Notes under the pieces: generated by a model | What the model saw: the letters and a program-made list of their open reading frames with translations, nothing else | Databases searched by the model: none | Told to the model about the DNA's origin: nothing | Shown here: piece by piece, positions 13,060 to 14,801 of the stretch | Layout: each line of letters starts with the position of its first letter | How positions within the stretch are numbered: position 1 is the first letter of the stretch | Assembly: GCA_031264975.1 (NCBI GenBank) | Contig: JAISDH010000175.1 | Span: 1 to 14,801, forward strand | Reading direction: 5' to 3' | DNA: 14,801 nt | Source: Bacteroidales bacterium | GTDB lineage: Bacteria > Bacteroidota > Bacteroidia > Bacteroidales > WCHB1-69 | Translations under genes and position numbers: made by a program

Positions 13060-14801
13060 ATGGCGAAACAGTTCATAATAAGCGTACTTGTATATTTTCT
13101 ATTCTTCTCTGTATATGCAACGCACGAAAGAGCAGGAGAAATTACATACCGTCATCTTAATGGACTTACCTATGAATTTACAATCACAACCTATACCTAT
13201 AGTCTAAGTCCTGCCGATAGAAACGCGTTGCCTATAGTGTGGGGAGACGGCGCGAAGGAAGACGTACCCAGAGCGTCAATACGCTCGTTGGGTGGCGATA
13301 TGCAAAGAAATATATACGTTGCTACGCATACATTTCCTGCTACAGGTACTTATACCATTTCAATGGAAGACCCTAATCGAAACGCAGGGATTATCAATAT
13401 CCCCCAGTCGGTAAACGTTCCTTTTTACATAGAGACAAGCATTATTATTAATCCGTTCTTCCAATACAATAATTCACCCAGACTGACCAATCCGCCTGTG
13501 GACGTCGGATGTGTGGACGTTCCGTTTTATCATAATCCGGGCGCGGTAGACCCTGACGGAGACAGTCTTGTTTATTCTCTTATCGTTTGCAGGGGGTATA
13601 ATGGGGAGAATATTCCGGGCTATACTTATCCGCTGGCTTCTAACAGTATTTCTATTAATGCCCAAACCGGCGATTTCTATTGGGACAGTCCTGTTCGTCA
13701 GGGGGAATATAATATTGCCATATTGATAGAAGAATATCGGTTGGGCGTAAAAGTGGGAGAAGTGGTTAGAGACATGCAAATATTGATTTCCGCTTGCGAT
13801 AACCGCCCCCCTACGATAACCGCCATTGAGGATACATGCGTCAATGCGGGCGACACGCTGTTATTTCAGGTAACGGCTTATGACGATACGGTTGTGTTGA
13901 CCGCTTATGGCGACGTCTTTGCCACAGTACAAAGTCCTGCCGTATTCCAAAATGCAATAGGCGCCGGAATGGCTACCGGTACTTTTGCGTGGTATACTCA
14001 TTGTCTTCATGTACGGAAACAACCTTATCAGGTTACATTCAAAGCGACGGACAACCATCCCAATGTTCCTTTAACAAGTTTGAAAACAGTGCGTATTACC
14101 GTCGTAGCCCCCGCTCCGCAAAATCTACAAGCCTCTCCGTTTCAAAATACCATTACCCTTTCCTGGAATCCGTCTCCGTGTAATAACGCCATTGGTTACA
14201 AAATATACAGACGGATAAACAGTTCAGGTTTTATTCCCGCTCATTGCGAAACAGGCGTTCCTGCTTACACCGGATATACGCAAATAGGTACAACAGATAT
14301 AAATACAACATCTTTCGTTGACAATAACGAAGGAAAAGGTTTATCGAGAGGAACGGTTTATTGTTACCTGGTCATCGCCTATTTTTCCGATATGGCAGAA
14401 AGCTATGCATCCAATGAAGCCTGTGTTGCTTTGAAAAAAGACGTACCCGTGATTACCAATGTCAGCATCTTGGAAACAAATACAACTTCGGGGAAAATTC
14501 ATCTACAATGGACAAAGCCTACAGAGTTTGACTCTGTGCAATATCCCGGTCCTTATTCTTATACAGTCAATCGAAGCATCAACAATGTATCTGCGTTTTC
14601 CGTCGTCGCGACATACTCGTCTTTGGACAGTCTTGTTTTTATAGACAGCTTACAAAATACGGAAAACAATACTTTCTTTTATCAAATCAGTTTCTATAAC
14701 AACACAACTACGCCTTATTTAATCGGTTCATCCGATATTGCATCGTCGGTATTTCTTTCCATTAAACCGACCGACCGTAAATTGGCGCTTTCCTGGAATG
14801 C
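13060..14801 (+). CDS. Secreted multidomain surface protein of the gliding-motility/T9SS type, 3' end outside window
   Basis: The frame is open for 580 codons from the ATG at 13060 to the right edge. Residues 1-20 (MAKQFIISVLVYFLFFSVYA) are a signal peptide. The mature start THERAGEITYRHLNGLTYEF matches the opening seen in many Bacteroidetes gliding-motility-associated proteins (GGEITYxxLGxxxYE pattern, from memory). Next comes a PKD-like module, with VWGDG at 60-64 and THTFPATGTYTI at 89-100. A cadherin-like module follows, with DPDGDSLVYSL (164-174) and ISINAQTGDFYW (197-208). Cysteines at 151, 177, 246 and 260 may pair. Two fibronectin type III-like domains follow (about 350-455 and 458-560), and a third begins at the edge with LALSWN. 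Such proteins usually end in a type IX secretion sorting or gliding-motility C-terminal domain; that part is not visible, so export by T9SS is inferred. The likely role is an extracellular adhesin or surface-layer component. Confidence 0.88.
   Translation, partial: MAKQFIISVLVYFLFFSVYATHERAGEITYRHLNGLTYEFTITTYTYSLSPADRNALPIVWGDGAKEDVPRASIRSLGGDMQRNIYVATHTFPATGTYTISMEDPNRNAGIINIPQSVNVPFYIETSIIINPFFQYNNSPRLTNPPVDVGCVDVPFYHNPGAVDPDGDSLVYSLIVCRGYNGENIPGYTYPLASNSISINAQTGDFYWDSPVRQGEYNIAILIEEYRLGVKVGEVVRDMQILISACDNRPPTITAIEDTCVNAGDTLLFQVTAYDDTVVLTAYGDVFATVQSPAVFQNAIGAGMATGTFAWYTHCLHVRKQPYQVTFKATDNHPNVPLTSLKTVRITVVAPAPQNLQASPFQNTITLSWNPSPCNNAIGYKIYRRINSSGFIPAHCETGVPAYTGYTQIGTTDINTTSFVDNNEGKGLSRGTVYCYLVIAYFSDMAESYASNEACVALKKDVPVITNVSILETNTTSGKIHLQWTKPTEFDSVQYPGPYSYTVNRSINNVSAFSVVATYSSLDSLVFIDSLQNTENNTFFYQISFYNNTTTPYLIGSSDIASSVFLSIKPTDRKLALSWN

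Overview
The window looks like chromosome from an AT-rich member of the Bacteroidota, probably Bacteroidales-like; I cannot name the genus. The evidence is: several start-proximal TAnnTTTG boxes (the -7 element of the Bacteroidetes primary sigma factor); a Rho with the long disordered N-terminal insertion typical of this phylum; a lipoprotein of the Bacteroidetes YD-like beta-strand type; and a large secreted protein with the N-terminal architecture of gliding-motility/type IX secretion surface proteins. Leaders are A-rich and lack strong Shine-Dalgarno sequences.

Layout: 1-2093 (minus) is tex, cut by the left edge just before its C-terminus. It is divergent from rho (2626-4308, plus) across a 532-bp spacer holding a promoter for each. 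A hairpin-rich repeat element follows rho, then a CPBP/CAAX-type membrane protease gene (4531-5364, plus). A 627-bp spacer between convergent genes is packed with repeats: a diverged second copy of the post-rho element, a regular 42-bp tandem array with a 20-bp palindrome in every unit, a lone hairpin, a two-hairpin element and a possible terminator. Two minus-strand genes follow: an unrecognised 564-residue protein (5992-7686) and a lipoprotein (7867-8781), separated by a GC-rich inverted-repeat element. A 610-bp AT-rich spacer with a clear promoter leads to a 1195-residue coiled-coil protein (9392-12979, plus). Finally, a promoter precedes a secreted multidomain surface protein (13060 onward) that runs off the right edge.

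How the genes fit together: tex and rho are RNA and transcription housekeeping genes and are unlikely to cooperate directly with the rest. The most unusual locus is the pair at 9.4-14.8 kb. It combines a giant cytoplasmic coiled coil, built from Tyr/Ala-core heptads with a visible internal duplication, with an exported PKD/cadherin/fibronectin-like protein that has its own promoter. A functional link between them is inferred only from adjacency. The second unusual feature is the 42-bp palindrome array, in which the dyad is kept even where the centre changes from CG to TA.
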